A stretch of DNA of 64,000 nucleotides from Schistocerca nitens. Lineage: Eukaryota; Arthropoda; Insecta; Orthoptera; Acrididae. The notes under the pieces are model-generated. The model worked only from the letters and a program-made list of their open reading frames with translations. It was not told where the DNA came from and ran no database searches. Made by a program: the position numbers and the translations under genes. The stretch is taken from positions 163,576,178 through 163,640,177 of the forward strand of contig NC_064622.1 of assembly GCF_023898315.1 (NCBI RefSeq), in the 5' to 3' direction. This document shows, piece after piece, positions 21,437 to 32,648 of the stretch. The stretch's first letter is position 1. Every line of letters starts with the position of its first letter.

Positions 21437-22713
21437 GACACCCAGAGTGTCATCCACTAGGCTTCATCTTACGCCTCATTACCGTACAGCCCATCTGTGA
21501 TGATGCGGAGAAATACGGAACTGAGGTAACAAAAGATGCGAAGTTGCGTGTAGAGTGTTTACAGTAGATTCTGTCGTGTGGCTGGGGTGGGTAATTTGTG
21601 AGTGGACCGGATCAGCCGTGCGTTAACTACCCGGTCGTACCCGTAAATGACTGACAGAATCACCTTCAGGGACTGTGGTTTGTGGGCATTGTGCACTAGT
21701 GCCGTACACCTCTGGAGTTTCTTGTTGGGACACTGAACACTGCAGAATGAATTCACAGCACTGGGCAGGCAATTATCTGTTCCTGACTAAACTGACAGAG
21801 CGGTGTAGTCTTCCATGAGGACAAAGCCCTTGCACACACTGGCCACGTTACCCAAGCCGCCCTTCAAGCTCTTCTACAGCTCACCTGGCAAGCAGTGTCA
21901 CCTGAATCGTCACTTTGTCACCTAGTGAGCATGATGGTACAGCGTCCGGTACTGTCAGTAGCGTTGGCAACAACCCACAACCAGTTGAAACAAAACGTGG
22001 AAGAAGTGTGGGCCCAGTTTCCCACGATAATCGAATGCCTTTATGATCCTCTCTATACATGATCTGAAAAATGTGTTGTAGGTAGAGAAGGTGACTGAAG
22101 ACAAGAAAATTGCAACATATACGTTGGTGTTTGATACTACTACTATAAACACATGTGAGGTGTTAATGTGATGATGATGGTGATGATGATGATGATGATG
22201 ATGATGATGGTAATGATACATTAATGAATGACAGAGCAGGGTAAACGTATCAACTGAAGATAGGGGACTCTAGTTCAGAATTTATGGTGTTGAAATTTAT
22301 AAGCGCAGAAAGTTGACATACTTTATCAGTCTGATGATGATGATGATAAAAATCCAAAAATTTTGGTAATAATTATTTTATTTATCTGCACAAGGTGACA
22401 GTTCACGACTTGCAACCCTCAGCTGTTTTTCAGACAATACTCATTCGAAAACTCCTGGCGTTGATCGAACAATTTCACAAGAAATGTGAATATTTGATGG
22501 GTGACACTCTACATTGTCGATAGGACTGTCGTACAAAAGAGTCCTCAAATGACCCTAAATGAAGAAATTTAGTACAGTCAGACCAGATGAATGAACTGGC
22601 CACAAAACGTAGTCTGCTCTTCCTTCTGATCCATCTTTCATGCTTAATGAAGCAGATCTTCACGAGAGGTTGTTCAGATACGTTATACAGTACACAGCTT
22701 ACTGGCTATTGTA
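21437..22713. other. No recognisable gene; microsatellites only
   Basis: Contains the ATG/GAT microsatellites near 22169-22210 and 22332-22346. A histidine-rich minus-strand translation here is just the microsatellite. A weak Tc1-C-terminus-like translation (LKQNVEEVWAQFPT) at about 21975-22025 is too short to call. Confidence 0.4.
22169..22210. repeat. (GAT)n microsatellite
   Basis: About 14 units of GAT/ATG with two interruptions. Confidence 0.95.
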
Positions 22714-24192
22714 TTATTGACTATCGATATTGGTAGGTTTAGACCATCCAATCATTATTTGTATCGAAAAAGAAAACAAACTGTAAATATAAATATAACG
22801 TCTACAGATAGTCTCATCAATGTCTTGGTGGAGTGGCAGGCTTCGATTTCCCATGATGTTTTTGTATTCACGTACAAGGGCGTCAGTACGTCGCAGAGAT
22901 GGCGGCGGGATTAGGCTTAATATTGGGAGCCATTGCGTTGGAGTGAGTTTAATTACTCCAGAAATTATCTTTAGAGTGTTATGCAACTGGACATCCACCC
23001 TTTTTACATGTGGGCTGTTTAGCCAAATCGGAGCACAGTATTCGGCATCCGAGAATACAATTGCTAAAGCAGAGGTGCGGAGAGTGGGGGCCGTTGCTCC
23101 CCAGGTAGTACCACAGAGCTTTTGAATAATGTTGTTTCTTGTCTTCAATTTTTCGGCAGTCTTTGTTAGGTGCTCTTTAAAAGATAGTGTTCTGTCCAAC
23201 GTCATGCCCAAGTACTTCGGATTTTTATTATGCCTGAGAACGGTGTTTTCAAATCGAATGTTGAGTTCCTTTCCAGCAAGTCTGTTGATATGGAAGCAAC
23301 TAACCTCTGTTTTGGAAGCATTTGGTTGAAGTGTCCACTTAGGGAAATATTCACCCACTGTCTTCAGGTCTTTCCTTAGAATATCCTCAGATGCTTCAAT
23401 TGTGCTATATCTTGTAGCGAGGGCGCAATCGTCAGCATACCCGAACTTTCTTGATTGTGTTTCCGTCAGGTCTGCAATATAGAGGCTAAACAGTAGTGGT
23501 GCGAGCACTGATCCTTGTGGTAAGCCATTCTTTAGTTTTTGGGTGGAGCTGTAGTCAGTGTCCATACTTATTTGGAACACCCTATCATTGAGCGTGCTGT
23601 CTATTAAGCGTGCTATATATTTGCAAGGAATTACTCGAAGAATTTTGTACATGATGCCTTCTCTCCACACAGTGTCGTAAGCTGCTGAGAGGTCAATAAA
23701 GGCGACTGATGTTTTCAATTTTCTCTGGAATCCTGCCTCAGTGGAAGTAGTGAGAGACAACACCTGGTCAGTACAATTTCTTACTGGCCGAAAGCCTGCC
23801 TGTTCAACTGGAATCGACCTGAACAATTCTCGGCTAATTCTGTTATATATAAGCCTCTCTAGTAATTTGTAAATAACAGAGAGCAGGACAATTGGTCTGT
23901 AGCTTTTTGGGTTGTCAGCTGGCTTCCCAGACTTTAGAATAGCTATTACCTTAGATCGTTTGAGTTCTTGTGGAATATTGCCAGTTTGCATGATGTTTGT
24001 GAAAAATTGAGCCAGCCATACTTTTGGATACTTGCCACAGTTTATTGTGAATTCAGGGTGAACGTTGTCGAAACCTGGTGCCTTTGTTGGTTTGACATCT
24101 TTCAGAGCTTTTTCTATGTCTTCGCTAGAGAAAGGGCGAGAGTGTTCAGTTTCTGTGGCTTCATTTTTTAAGATTTTGAGTTCTCGCTTCAC
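22714..24192 (-). pseudogene. Jockey-like LINE reverse transcriptase
   Basis: A 492-codon frame with a nearly complete non-LTR RT. The motifs in order are PTKAPGFDNVHPEF, SYRPIVLLSVIYKLLERLI, EQAGFRPVRNCTDQVL, AFIDLSAAYDTVW (motif A), NGLPQGSVLAPLLFSLYIAD (motif B), FGYADDCALATR (catalytic YADD) and NPKYLGMTLDRTLSF (thumb). The GLPQGSVLAPLLF and YADD pattern fits the jockey/BS group. The N-terminal side is in other frames (24358-25059, then 24635-25393), so there are at least two frameshifts between endonuclease and RT. The catalytic core itself is open. The 3' end is near 22714, where a short AT-rich tail follows. Confidence 0.9.
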
Positions 24193-24357
24193 TTGGATTG
24201 TATGCGTTTTATCCTTTGGTGTCCTAGACGTGTCAACTAGATGTGCAGCTATGGCATTTGGTCTTACAGCTGCTTTTTGTCGTTGTGCTGGTGGGCTGCT
24301 ACCTAGTTTTCTCAGCGGTGATCATGCTTGCCTGCTAGATGTTTGGAAATTGAGGCT

Positions 24358-25393
24358 TTATACAGTTCCCGTCCACTTTTGTCTTCTGGCAGCATCCAAG
24401 CTGTGAAGCAGTTCATCCGCTATTTCCTGATTTCCAGATTCAAGGAAGCTCTGGTATAGTTCTTCGCTGGTTTGGGGCCATCCAGGGGTGTATTCTTTGC
24501 GGTACCCTCTTGGTATGTGCTTCTTGGCCGTGCTTATCATGGCACCAACAAATCTTTGGTAATTTTTCCTAGTAGGTGGTATCCACCCCAAACATTTGTC
24601 CAGATCTGTGGAGAACCCAGTCCAATTGGCTTTTTTAAAATTCCATCGTGGGCGAGGAATAGAGGTAATTAGGGGATTTTGAGTTGCTACCTCTATTATG
24701 ATTGGACGGTGTGTGCGGAAAGTCGGACAGAACTCTACGCGAGGCCATGAGAGGTTGGTCTCTGTTGTTGGACGAGACGAAACACAGGTCAGGGTTGTAT
24801 TCCTGTCTCCAGGCAGCTGATCTAAATGTAAATCGATCCTTAGCATCGAATACATGGTATAAGTATTCGTCTTCTGCCCATTTTGCAAGTACTTCTCCAT
24901 TTGCATCATTGCCTTTATACTTCCACTTTTCATGATGACTATTGAAACGTCCAACGTATGCAGCAGGATGTGGCTGAGTATGAAGAACGTGGGCTGGCCA
25001 AGATGTAGCAGGTGGCTTATAAATATTGGAGACGGTAATGCTTCCGATTTTTGTGACAACGTTATGAATGTCTTCGTTGGTGGATGTAGAAATTAGGAAA
25101 GCATTTTCAATATCTTGTTTGATATACGTGGCTACTCCATAAGACCTATGATAGGTCGCTCCCAACAGCTCATAGCCTGGTATTTTGCCCCTTTTATTTA
25201 GTTGTTGCACAGTATCACAATGGGTTTCCTGTATAGCAACCAAGTCAATGTTGTAATTTTTTAATAGCTTTGATACAAACTGGCACTTAGCATAGCTTAT
25301 GCCTTCTATGTTTATGTGACAAATTCGAACAACGGGTCCGTGTTTCCTTGTCAGAGGGACCTGAGAAGGGCTGTTTGGTCTGTCGGGTGACAT
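24358..25393 (-). pseudogene. Jockey-like LINE endonuclease and linker
   Basis: APE-type endonuclease that nicks the target DNA, upstream of the RT at 22714-24192. Frame 25393-24635 reads VRICHINIEGISYAKCQFVS (N-terminal block), LVAIQETHCD (catalytic QETH), GVATYIKQDI and KDRFTFRSAAWRQEYNPDLCF, followed by a frameshift near 24700-24720. The frame 25059-24358 carries the next segment (HRPIIIEVATQNPL, the family SDHRP position, then RPRWNFKKANWTGFSTDL). The typical Gly-Asp/Asn-rich middle is changed, with GRFNSHHEKWKY in place of GDFNSHH. Another frameshift lies between 24358 and 24192. ORF1 is absent, so the element is probably 5'-truncated near 25400. Confidence 0.87.
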
Positions 25394-25659
25394 AACTCTT
25401 ACTGAAAGTGTCTTATAGTCAGTAGATCCTCAGATTATCTGACTGCCAGTATGTGCTAGTTCATTTAGCGTTACCCAGGGTGCACGTGTAGTGTTATACT
25501 ACGGACGAGAACTATTTACAAAACCTATTCAACTGTGCACTCTACAATTGCAATGCTTGAAAACTCTGAAAAAGTTTTGTTACAATATAACATTTATTAT
25601 AGTGAACATGAACTCAGACTTAATACTTAAATATTCAAGTACCAGGAACAGTTCTGTCT

Positions 25660-26470
25660 TCTTCTTTCATTTCACCCTCCTTGGGGTATGGTGTATCAAT
25701 CATTTCTTTGTGCGTTGTTCTTTTCTTACGTCCCAGTATTTCTTCATTCTTTCTAGTCTTCTTATCCTCTCTTCTTCCGAGATGAAGGGTTTGAACTTTT
25801 GTGTAGATTTGTCTTGGAACCTTATGTTTTCATCTTTAGTAGCTAATTTAGCTGTTTGATCGATAAGTAAATTTTCAGAAATCTGTAATTCTACTAGGTC
25901 TTTCTCAGTTTCTTTAAACCAGTTGGGTTTCGTTTTGCGGTTACGGAAAAAGTCAAAGATTTGATTAGTTAATATGTTGGAATCCATTCTGAGAAGATGA
26001 CCATAAAAATTTATCCTCCTTTTTGGCATAGTATGTGACAGTTTTTCAATTTTCTTGTAGAGAGTTTCATTTTTGATGTATATAATCTTATTGTCTTGAA
26101 ATTTTGGTCCTATGATTTTTCTTAAAATTTTTCTTTCCTTTAGCTCCAGTTCCTCCATTTGGCCTTTGAAATTCGTGTTTAGTGTTTCTGCTCCATAAAG
26201 TGCTTCTGGCTTAATCATTGTCTTGTAATGTGTAATTTTGGGCCCCAATGGAAGGGAATTTTTGTTGTATATGTTTTTTGTTAGTTGGAAGGGCAAGTCA
26301 AGTTGATTTTTTCTGGATTCCATTGCTTTCCCCAGCATTCCAACTAATCCATTTTCCGAGATATTTGAATTCTTTTACTATTACAATCTTTTGTTCTTGA
26401 ACTTTTAGGTATGTTCATGAGTGCTTGATGTTTGTCAATTTCTTAGTTTTTTTCAAAGGAGATGTGAAGA
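25660..26470 (-). pseudogene. C-terminal region of a LINE polymerase
   Basis: Frame 26338-25700 (212 codons) matches the region after the RT in insect endonuclease-RT proteins: KTMIKPEALYGAETLN, LELKERKILRKIIGPK, KRRINFYGHLLRMD, then a basic lysine-rich end with ERIRRLERMKKYW. Upstream, in another frame near 26350-26400, FKYLGKWISWNAGE gives the thumb motif, so there is one frameshift. The 5' part of the element is absent. It is unlike the neighbouring jockey-like element and closer in style to the RTE-like group. It was probably inserted as a 5'-truncated copy. Confidence 0.75.
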
Positions 26471-26482
26471 CGTATTTTAGCT

Positions 26483-27043
26483 TGTAAGTAGACTGTTTAG
26501 GTTTTTTTTATTGGTAACGCCACCTCTGTATGAAAATCACTGGCTGTGCTGTGTGCAGTCTGTGGCTGCTTTGCATTGTTGTAATACTCGCCATTGTAGT
26601 GTTAGGCAGCTGGCTGTGAACAGCGCATAGCGTTGCGCAGTTGGAGGTGAGCCGCCAGCAGTGGTGGATGTGGGGAGAGAGATGGCGGAGTTCTGAAATT
26701 TGTCATGAACTGCTCTATATATATATGTATATGATGATATCAAGGTAAATACATTGTTTGTTCTCTATTAATATCTTTCATTTGCTAACTATCCCTATCA
26801 GCAGTTAGTGCCTTCCATAGTTTGAATCTTTTATTTAGCTGGCAGTAGTGGCGCTTGCTGTATTGGAGTAGTGGGAGTAACCAAGATTTTTGTGAGGTAA
26901 GTGATTTGTGAAAAGTACAGGTTAATGTTAGTCAGGGCCATTCTCTTGTAGGGATTTTTGAAAGTCAGATTGCGTTGCGCTAAAAATATTGTGTGTCAGT
27001 TTAAGCACAGTCGTGTATAAATTGTTCTAAAGGGGACGTTTCA
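26483..27043 (+). repeat. Interspersed repeat, LTR-like ends (TG...CA)
   Basis: About 560 bp starting TGTAAGTAGACTG and ending GGGGACGTTTCA. The sequence resembles a very common grasshopper repeat that I recall but cannot name. The TG...CA ends would fit a solo LTR. The flanks (TAGCT / ATCTG) show no convincing duplication, so the class is not settled. Confidence 0.4.
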
Positions 27044-27334
27044 ATCTGCTTGTTATTTTTTATTTGCTTGCTATTTTAGCAGGAACAGTTCATAGTAAAT
27101 AGTTTATTGTCCAAAGATTTAAAGTTAAGGCAAAAAGATATTTCAACACATTTCAAACAGTCGATCTTTAGAATGCACTCACTGCCTCGTTACAAGTCAG
27201 AACTACTACATGTGTCACAGAAATGTTGCGAAAAAATTCGAGTGGTTGTTGAGGGTGTCATGAGGAACAAATCGATGATAGAAATCCATGTCCAGAAGCG
27301 TCGTCCAATGATGCTATAGAGTGTCGAAGCTACA

Positions 27335-27880
27335 GTTGCTGGCCCCTGCTACTAAGCCACCCCTCCAGCAGCAAATATGACTCTGTAAGCTGGCGGACTG
27401 TGCGTTGAACGCCTCTTAATATTGTTGGTTATTCAATGACCGCGACTGATTGCTACGACCACCGGTGGAGAAGTGGGAGCTAGCTAATGCGTACTCAGGC
27501 CTTGCCTCCTATGAATGCGATGCTCTGTTGCCTTGGTGAATGACGGTTTCGGACGCAGGTTACCATCTGCAGTTTTCAGCTGAATACTGAAAACACAGGA
27601 TATTTTAGAGGGTTTTAGGAGAAAAATAAACTGCAGATGGAAACCTGTGTCTGAAACCATTGTCCACTGAGGCCACAAACCATTGCATTCGTAGGAGACA
27701 AAGCATGCCTATGGAGCACCTAGCTTCATGTGCTGCACTGGCGACTGTGGCAATTAGCCACCGCCACTGAATAACATGCTACCTTGTGAGGCGTTCCACC
27801 TACAGTCCATCAGTGTACGAAGTCACATTTGCTGCTGAATGGGTGGCCTCGAGGTAGGCGCTAGCGTCTGTAACTTTGCC
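27335..27880. repeat. Long imperfect palindrome (foldback)
   Basis: Two arms of about 240 bp, roughly 27335-27575 and 27625-27880, are reverse complements of each other with many mismatches. Matched blocks include GCAGCAAATATGACT with AGTCACATTTGCTGC, and CCTATGAATGCGATG with CATTGCATTCGTAGG. The loop is about 50 bp. No gene, tRNA-like box or duplication is evident. It may be an old foldback transposon. Confidence 0.7.
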
Positions 27881-27989
27881 GCTCTCTGCGTCGATGGGTG
27901 ACATTTCCTGACTTGGATTCCTATCCTCGACTTGTTCGTCAAGACACTATCTACATTTCTGACCACCCTGCATAATTACAAAGATATCG

Positions 27990-28235
27990 CTAAAAATTAA
28001 GGGTTGCGTTGCTTGGGGGAAGAGACCAAACAGCGATATGATCGGTCTCATCGGATTACGGAAGGACGGGGAAGGAAGTCGGCCGTGCCCTTTCAAAGGA
28101 ACCGTCCTAGCATTTGCCTGGAACGATTTAGGGAAATCACGGCAAACCAAAATCAGGATGGCCAGACGTGGGATTGAACCGTCACCCACCCGAATGCGAG
28201 TCCAGTGCGCTAGCCACTGCGCCACCTCGCTCGTT
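27990..28235 (-). mobile_element. tRNA-derived SINE, second family
   Basis: Reverse-oriented SINE. The head, read on the minus strand, is GAGGTGGCGCAGTGGCTAGC (A box region), then ACTGGACTCGCATTCGG, then B box GGTTCAATCCC. The body contains GATTTCCCTAAATCG and GGTTCCTTTGAAAGGGC and ends near 27990 with a GGTCTCTTCCCCC tail. Head and body differ from the main SINE family. The 16405-16545 fragment shares its 3' body. Confidence 0.8.
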
Positions 28236-28364
28236 TCTCTCATTTAGTATCCTAGCAGGTTTAACTTAAGCTTGCTATATATGTGCGCTTTTTGTACGAG
28301 GTTACTGTGCAACCCTTTGCCTATTCTGTGCAAAATTTTCATCTGTTTCTCTATGTACACTGTT

Positions 28365-29530
28365 GTACACTGAAGGGCCAAAGAAATTGGCACACCTACC
28401 TAATACCGTGTAGGGCCCCCGCGAGCACCCCGAAGTGTCGCAAACACGTGGCATTGACCTGACTAAAGTCTGAAGTAGTTCTGGAGGGAACTGATAACAT
28501 GAATCCTGCAGGGCTGTCAGTAAATCCGTAAGAGAACGAGCTGGTGGAGATCTCTTCTGAGCAGCACGTTGCAAGGCATTCCAGATATGCTCAATAATGT
28601 TCACGTCTGGGTAGTTTGGTGGCCAGCGGAAGTGTTTAAGCTCAGAAGAGTGTTCCAGGAGCCACTCTGGAGCAATTCTGGACGTGTGGGGTGTCGGACT
28701 GTCCTGCTGGAATTTCCCAAGTCCATCGCAATGCACAATGGACATGAATGAATGCAGGTGATCAGACAGGATGCTTACTTACGTGTCACCTGTTAGTCGT
28801 ATCTAGACGTATCAGAGGTCTCATATCAGTCCAACTGCACACGGCCAACGCTGTTACAGAGCCTTCACCACCTTAAACAGTCTCCTGCTGACATGCAGGG
28901 TCCATGGATTCATGAGGTTGTCTCCATACCCGTGCACGTCGATGCACAGGATACAATTTGAAACGAGACTCGTCGGACCATGCGACATGTTTCCGTCAAC
29001 AACAGTACAATGTCGGAGTTGACAGGCCAACGCGAGGCGTAATGCTTTGTGTCGTGCAGTCATCAAGGGTACACGAGTCGGCCTTCGGCTCCGAAAGCCC
29101 ATATCGATGATGTTTCGTAGAACGGTTCGCACGCTGACACTTGTTGATGGCCCAGCATTGAAATATGCAGCAATCTGCGGAAAGTTTGCACTTCTGTCAC
29201 GTTGATCGATTCTGTTCAGTCGTTGTTGGTCCCGTTCTTGCAGGATCTTTTTCCGGCCTCAGCGATGTCGGAGATTTGATGTTTTACCGGATTCCTGATA
29301 TTCATGGTACACTCGTGCAATGGTCGTACGGAAAAACGCCCCTTCATCGCTACCTCGGTGATGCTGTGTCCCACTGCTCTTGCGCCGAGTGTAACACCAT
29401 GTTCAAACTCGCTCAAATCTTGATACTTTGCCATTGTAGCAGCAGTAACCGATCTAACAACTGCGCCAGGCACTTGTTGTCTAATATATGCGTTGCCGTT
29501 TTCTGCCTGTCTGAATTTCTTTGGCGCTTA
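28365..29530 (-). pseudogene. Tc1-like (DD36E) element, decayed
   Basis: A near full-length Tc1-type transposon with TIR-like ends (CCAAAGAAATTGGCACACC near 28378 and AATTTCTTTGGCGC near 29514). The transposase is in pieces. The N-terminal part (29429-29216) reads MAKYQDLSEFEHGV. A middle part (29132-28854) has VRTVLRNIIDMGFRSRRP. The C-terminal part (28745-28302) reads KFQQDSPTPHTSRIAPEWL and YPDVNIIEHIW. I count 36 residues between that D and E, as in the DD36E (Incomer-type) lineage. Frameshifts separate all three parts. Ends are approximate because the terminal TA is not clear. Confidence 0.75.
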
Positions 29531-30377
29531 CGTGTGCATTTAGCTTTATATTAATTTAAAATCTCTGGCCTCATTGATATTTAATCACTTGTGCGTAAAG
29601 GAGTTCATTTGTGCAAGAGTACCTTGTCAAAAACGATTGCAACGTGTTTTGTTGCAGGTAAGCATCAGTGTGTTTACTGGAAGATACTGAGAGGTGTGTT
29701 CACTAAGTAATGTAACACATCTTCTTTTTGTCTGCTAATTTCCGTTAAAAAATGTGGAATTTGTTGTAAGACACCGTGGAATATTCCCGCTTCAGCCTCT
29801 ACAGTTTCATGAAGTTCCGATGGATGTCGGCGCTTCACGTAGCCTTCAAAATCGCCTCTGTAACGGAGTTGTGTTTCAAGCCGAGAGCTGTCATACTGTT
29901 TATTCTGGCGGGAAACCAGAGTATCAAAGGTATTCATAGGCTCTTGCAGAATGCCTATGGAGACCTGGCAGTGAACGAGACACGGTGAGTCGTTGGGCGA
30001 GGCGTGTGTCATCATCTCAACGAAGTCGTGTAAACCTGTCCGATCTCGCGAGGGCCGCCCGATCGCACATATTCATACTCCAAGTGGTCGACGGATCACA
30101 ATCAAACACGTAACTGCACAACTGGACGTCTCTGTTGGTAGCAACGACAAATTCGACCAACAGTTGTAGTGGTGAGACGTGTGTGCCCGCTGGGCTCCAT
30201 AAGGAGCAACGAAGGACGGGCCGTGAGGGATTGATTGCGCGCTACGAGGCTGATGGTGACAATTTTTTGTCGAACATTGTCGCAGAAGATGAAACACCGG
30301 TTCTTCGCTTCGAACCGGAAACCAAAAGGTAATCCATGGATTAGCGCCATACCACCTCTCCTCCAGAAGAAAAAGTT

Positions 30378-30561
30378 AAAAAAAAATGGCTCTGAGCACT
30401 ATGGGACTCAACTCCTGTGGTCATCAGTCCCCTAGAACTTAGAACTACTTAAACCTAACTAACCTAAGGACATCACACACACCCATGCCCGAGGCAGGAT
30501 TCGAACCTGCGACCGCAGCAGCAGACTGGAGCGCCTAGAACCGCACGGCCACCGTGGCCGG
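30378..30561 (-). mobile_element. SINE, Leu-like head, in mariner
   Basis: Reverse copy with inverted B box GATTCGAACCTGC and a shortened head. The flanks GAAGAAAAAGTT (30366-30377) and GAACAAAAAAGGTT (30562-30575) are an imperfect target duplication of mariner sequence. Confidence 0.85.
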
Positions 30562-31226
30562 GAACAAAAAAGGTTCAAAGTCGGACACTCGGCCGGTATA
30601 GTCTTATAGGAGTCTGAAAGGATTATTCTGCTTGATTTCCTCCCTCTTGGTGCAACGATCAACTCGGAAGTGTACTGTGCTACCGTCAGGACATTAAAGA
30701 AGATTTCAACACGTTCGTCGCCACAAAAATGGTAACGAACTTCTTCTCCATGACGACGCAGCGCCTCACACAAAGCTGCGCGCCCGAGGGGAGCTCACGA
30801 AACTTCATTGGACTGTTCTTCCTCATCCAGCTTACAGCCTACTCTCGCTCCTTCCGCCTTCTATTTGTACCATCCGCCTCCACAGCTGAGTGGTGCCGGC
30901 ACGGTAGCTCAGCGTGTTCGGTCAGAGGTTTAGCTGCCCACTGTAATAAAAAAACTGAGTTCACCGATGAAGAACGAACTTAAACGGATGTCTTACGATG
31001 TCCGCCCCGAGCAGATGCAACGAACAAAAGCGAACAAAATGAGATTAAAAAAAAATGGTCAGCGCAGCAGTATGCCATGCGAGGGGGCGGGTTCGCTTCC
31101 TGGCTGAGTCGAAGATTTTTCTCCGCGAGGTTTTGTATTGTCTTCATCATCATACCACACCGAAGTAAGAGTAATTTCAGGTGTGCCGCAGGGGAGTGTC
31201 GTTGGACCGTTGCTATTCACAATATA

Positions 31227-32648
31227 CACTCCTGGAAATTGAAATAAGAACACCGTGAATTCATTGTCCCAGAAAGGGGAAACTTTATTGACACATTCCT
31301 GGGGTCAGATACATCACATGATCACACTGACAGAACCAGAGGCACATAGACACAGGCAACAGAGCATGCACAATGTCGGCACTAGTACAGTGTATATCCA
31401 CCTTTCGCAGCAATGCACGCTGCTATTCTCCCATGGAGACGATCGTAGAGATGCTGGATGTAGTCCTGTGGAACGGCTTGCCATGCCATTTCCACCTGGC
31501 GCCTCAGTTGGACCAGCGTTCGTGCTGGACGTGCAGACCGCGTGAGACGACGCTTCATCCAGTCCCAAGCATGCTCAATGGGGGACAGATCCGGAGATCT
31601 TGCTGGCCAGGGTAGTTGACTTACACCTTCTAGAGCACGTTGGGTGGCACGGGATACATGCGGACGTGCATTGTCCTGTTGGAACAGCAAGTTCCCTTGC
31701 CGGTCTAGGAATGGTAGAACGATGGGTTCGATGACGGTTTGGATGTACCGTGCACTATTCAGTGTCCCCTCGACGATCACCAGTGGTGTACGGCCAGTGT
31801 AGGAGATCGCTCCCCACACCATGATGCCGGGTGTTGGCCCTGTGTGCCTCGGTCGTATGCAGTCCTGATTGTGGCGCTCACCTGCACGGCGCCAAACACG
31901 CATACGACCATCATTGGCACCAAGGCAGAAACGACTCTCATCGCTGAAGACGACACGTCTCCATTCGTCCCTCCATTCACGCCTGTCGCGACACCACTGG
32001 AGGCGGGCTGCACGATGTTGGGGCGTGAGCGGAAGACGGCCTAACGGTGTGCGGGACCGTAGCCCAGCTTCATGGAGACGGTTGCGAATGGTCCTCGCTG
32101 ATACCCCAGGAGCAACAGTGTCCCTAATTTGCTGGGAAGTGGCGGTGCGGTCCGCTACGGCACTGCGTAGGATCCTACGGTCTTGGCGTGCATCCGTGCG
32201 TCGCTGCGGTCCGGTCCCAGGTCGACGGGCACGTGCACCTTCCGCCGACCACTGGCGACAACATCGATGTACTGTGGAGACCTCACGCCCCACGTGTTGA
32301 GCAATTCGGCGGTACGTCCACCCGGCCTCCCGCATGCCCACTATACGCCCTCGCTCAAAGTCAGTCAACTGCACATACGGTTCACGTCCACGCTGTCGCG
32401 GCATGCTACCAGTGTTAAAGACTGCGATGGAGCTCCGTATGCCACGGCAAACTGGCTGACACTGACGGCGGCGGTGCACAAATGCTGCGCAGCTAGCGCC
32501 ATTCGACGGCCAACACCGCGGTTCCTGGTGTGTCCGCTGTGCCGTGCGTGTGATCATTGCTTGTACAGCCCTCTCGCAGTGTCCGGAGCAAGTATGGTGG
32601 GTCTGACACACCGGTGTCAATGTGTTCTTTTTTCCATTTCCAGGAGTG
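31227..32648 (-). mobile_element. Tc1-like transposon, intact, TA duplication
   Basis: A 1422-bp element with inverted ends CACTCCTGGAAATTGAAATA at the left and TTTCCATTTCCAGGAGTG at the right, flanked by TA at 31225-31226 and 32649-32650. Removing it with one TA restores the LINE RT frame across the junction. It encodes one uninterrupted transposase, so it looks recent and potentially active. Confidence 0.95.
31382..32404 (-). CDS. Tc1-family transposase, 340 aa
   Basis: A full-length DDE transposase that would bind the terminal repeats and move the element by cut-and-paste in the nucleus. I use the methionine at 32404 (MPRQRGREPYVQLTDFERG), because upstream codons run through the terminal repeat and into the LINE. 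The N-terminal helix-turn-helix pair is seen (GRIVGMREAGWTYRRIAQHV, then TSQQIRDTVAPGVSARTIRN), followed by the GRPR-like arm GTGPQRRTD. The catalytic residues are VVFSDESRFCLGANDG (D), LFQQDNARPHVSRA (D) and SPDLSPIEHAWDW (E). I count 32 residues between second D and E, shorter than the canonical 34. The frame has no stop or frameshift. MVWGAISYTG is intact. Confidence 0.95.
   Translation of the reverse strand: MPRQRGREPYVQLTDFERGRIVGMREAGWTYRRIAQHVGREVSTVHRCCRQWSAEGARARRPGTGPQRRTDARQDRRILRSAVADRTATSQQIRDTVAPGVSARTIRNRLHEAGLRSRTPLGRLPLTPQHRAARLQWCRDRREWRDEWRRVVFSDESRFCLGANDGRMRVWRRAGERHNQDCIRPRHTGPTPGIMVWGAISYTGRTPLVIVEGTLNSARYIQTVIEPIVLPFLDRQGNLLFQQDNARPHVSRATQRALEGVSQLPWPARSPDLSPIEHAWDWMKRRLTRSARPARTLVQLRRQVEMAWQAVPQDYIQHLYDRLHGRIAACIAAKGGYTLY

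Noticed and set aside
21975..22025. Tc1 C-terminus
   Set aside because: Too short and no catalytic motif next to it.
21955..22221. Histidine-rich minus-strand reading frame
   Set aside because: It is the translation of a GAT/ATG microsatellite.
26483..27043. Firm call of a solo LTR
   Set aside because: The ends TG...CA fit, but the flanking bases do not form a clear duplication and no internal retroelement was matched.
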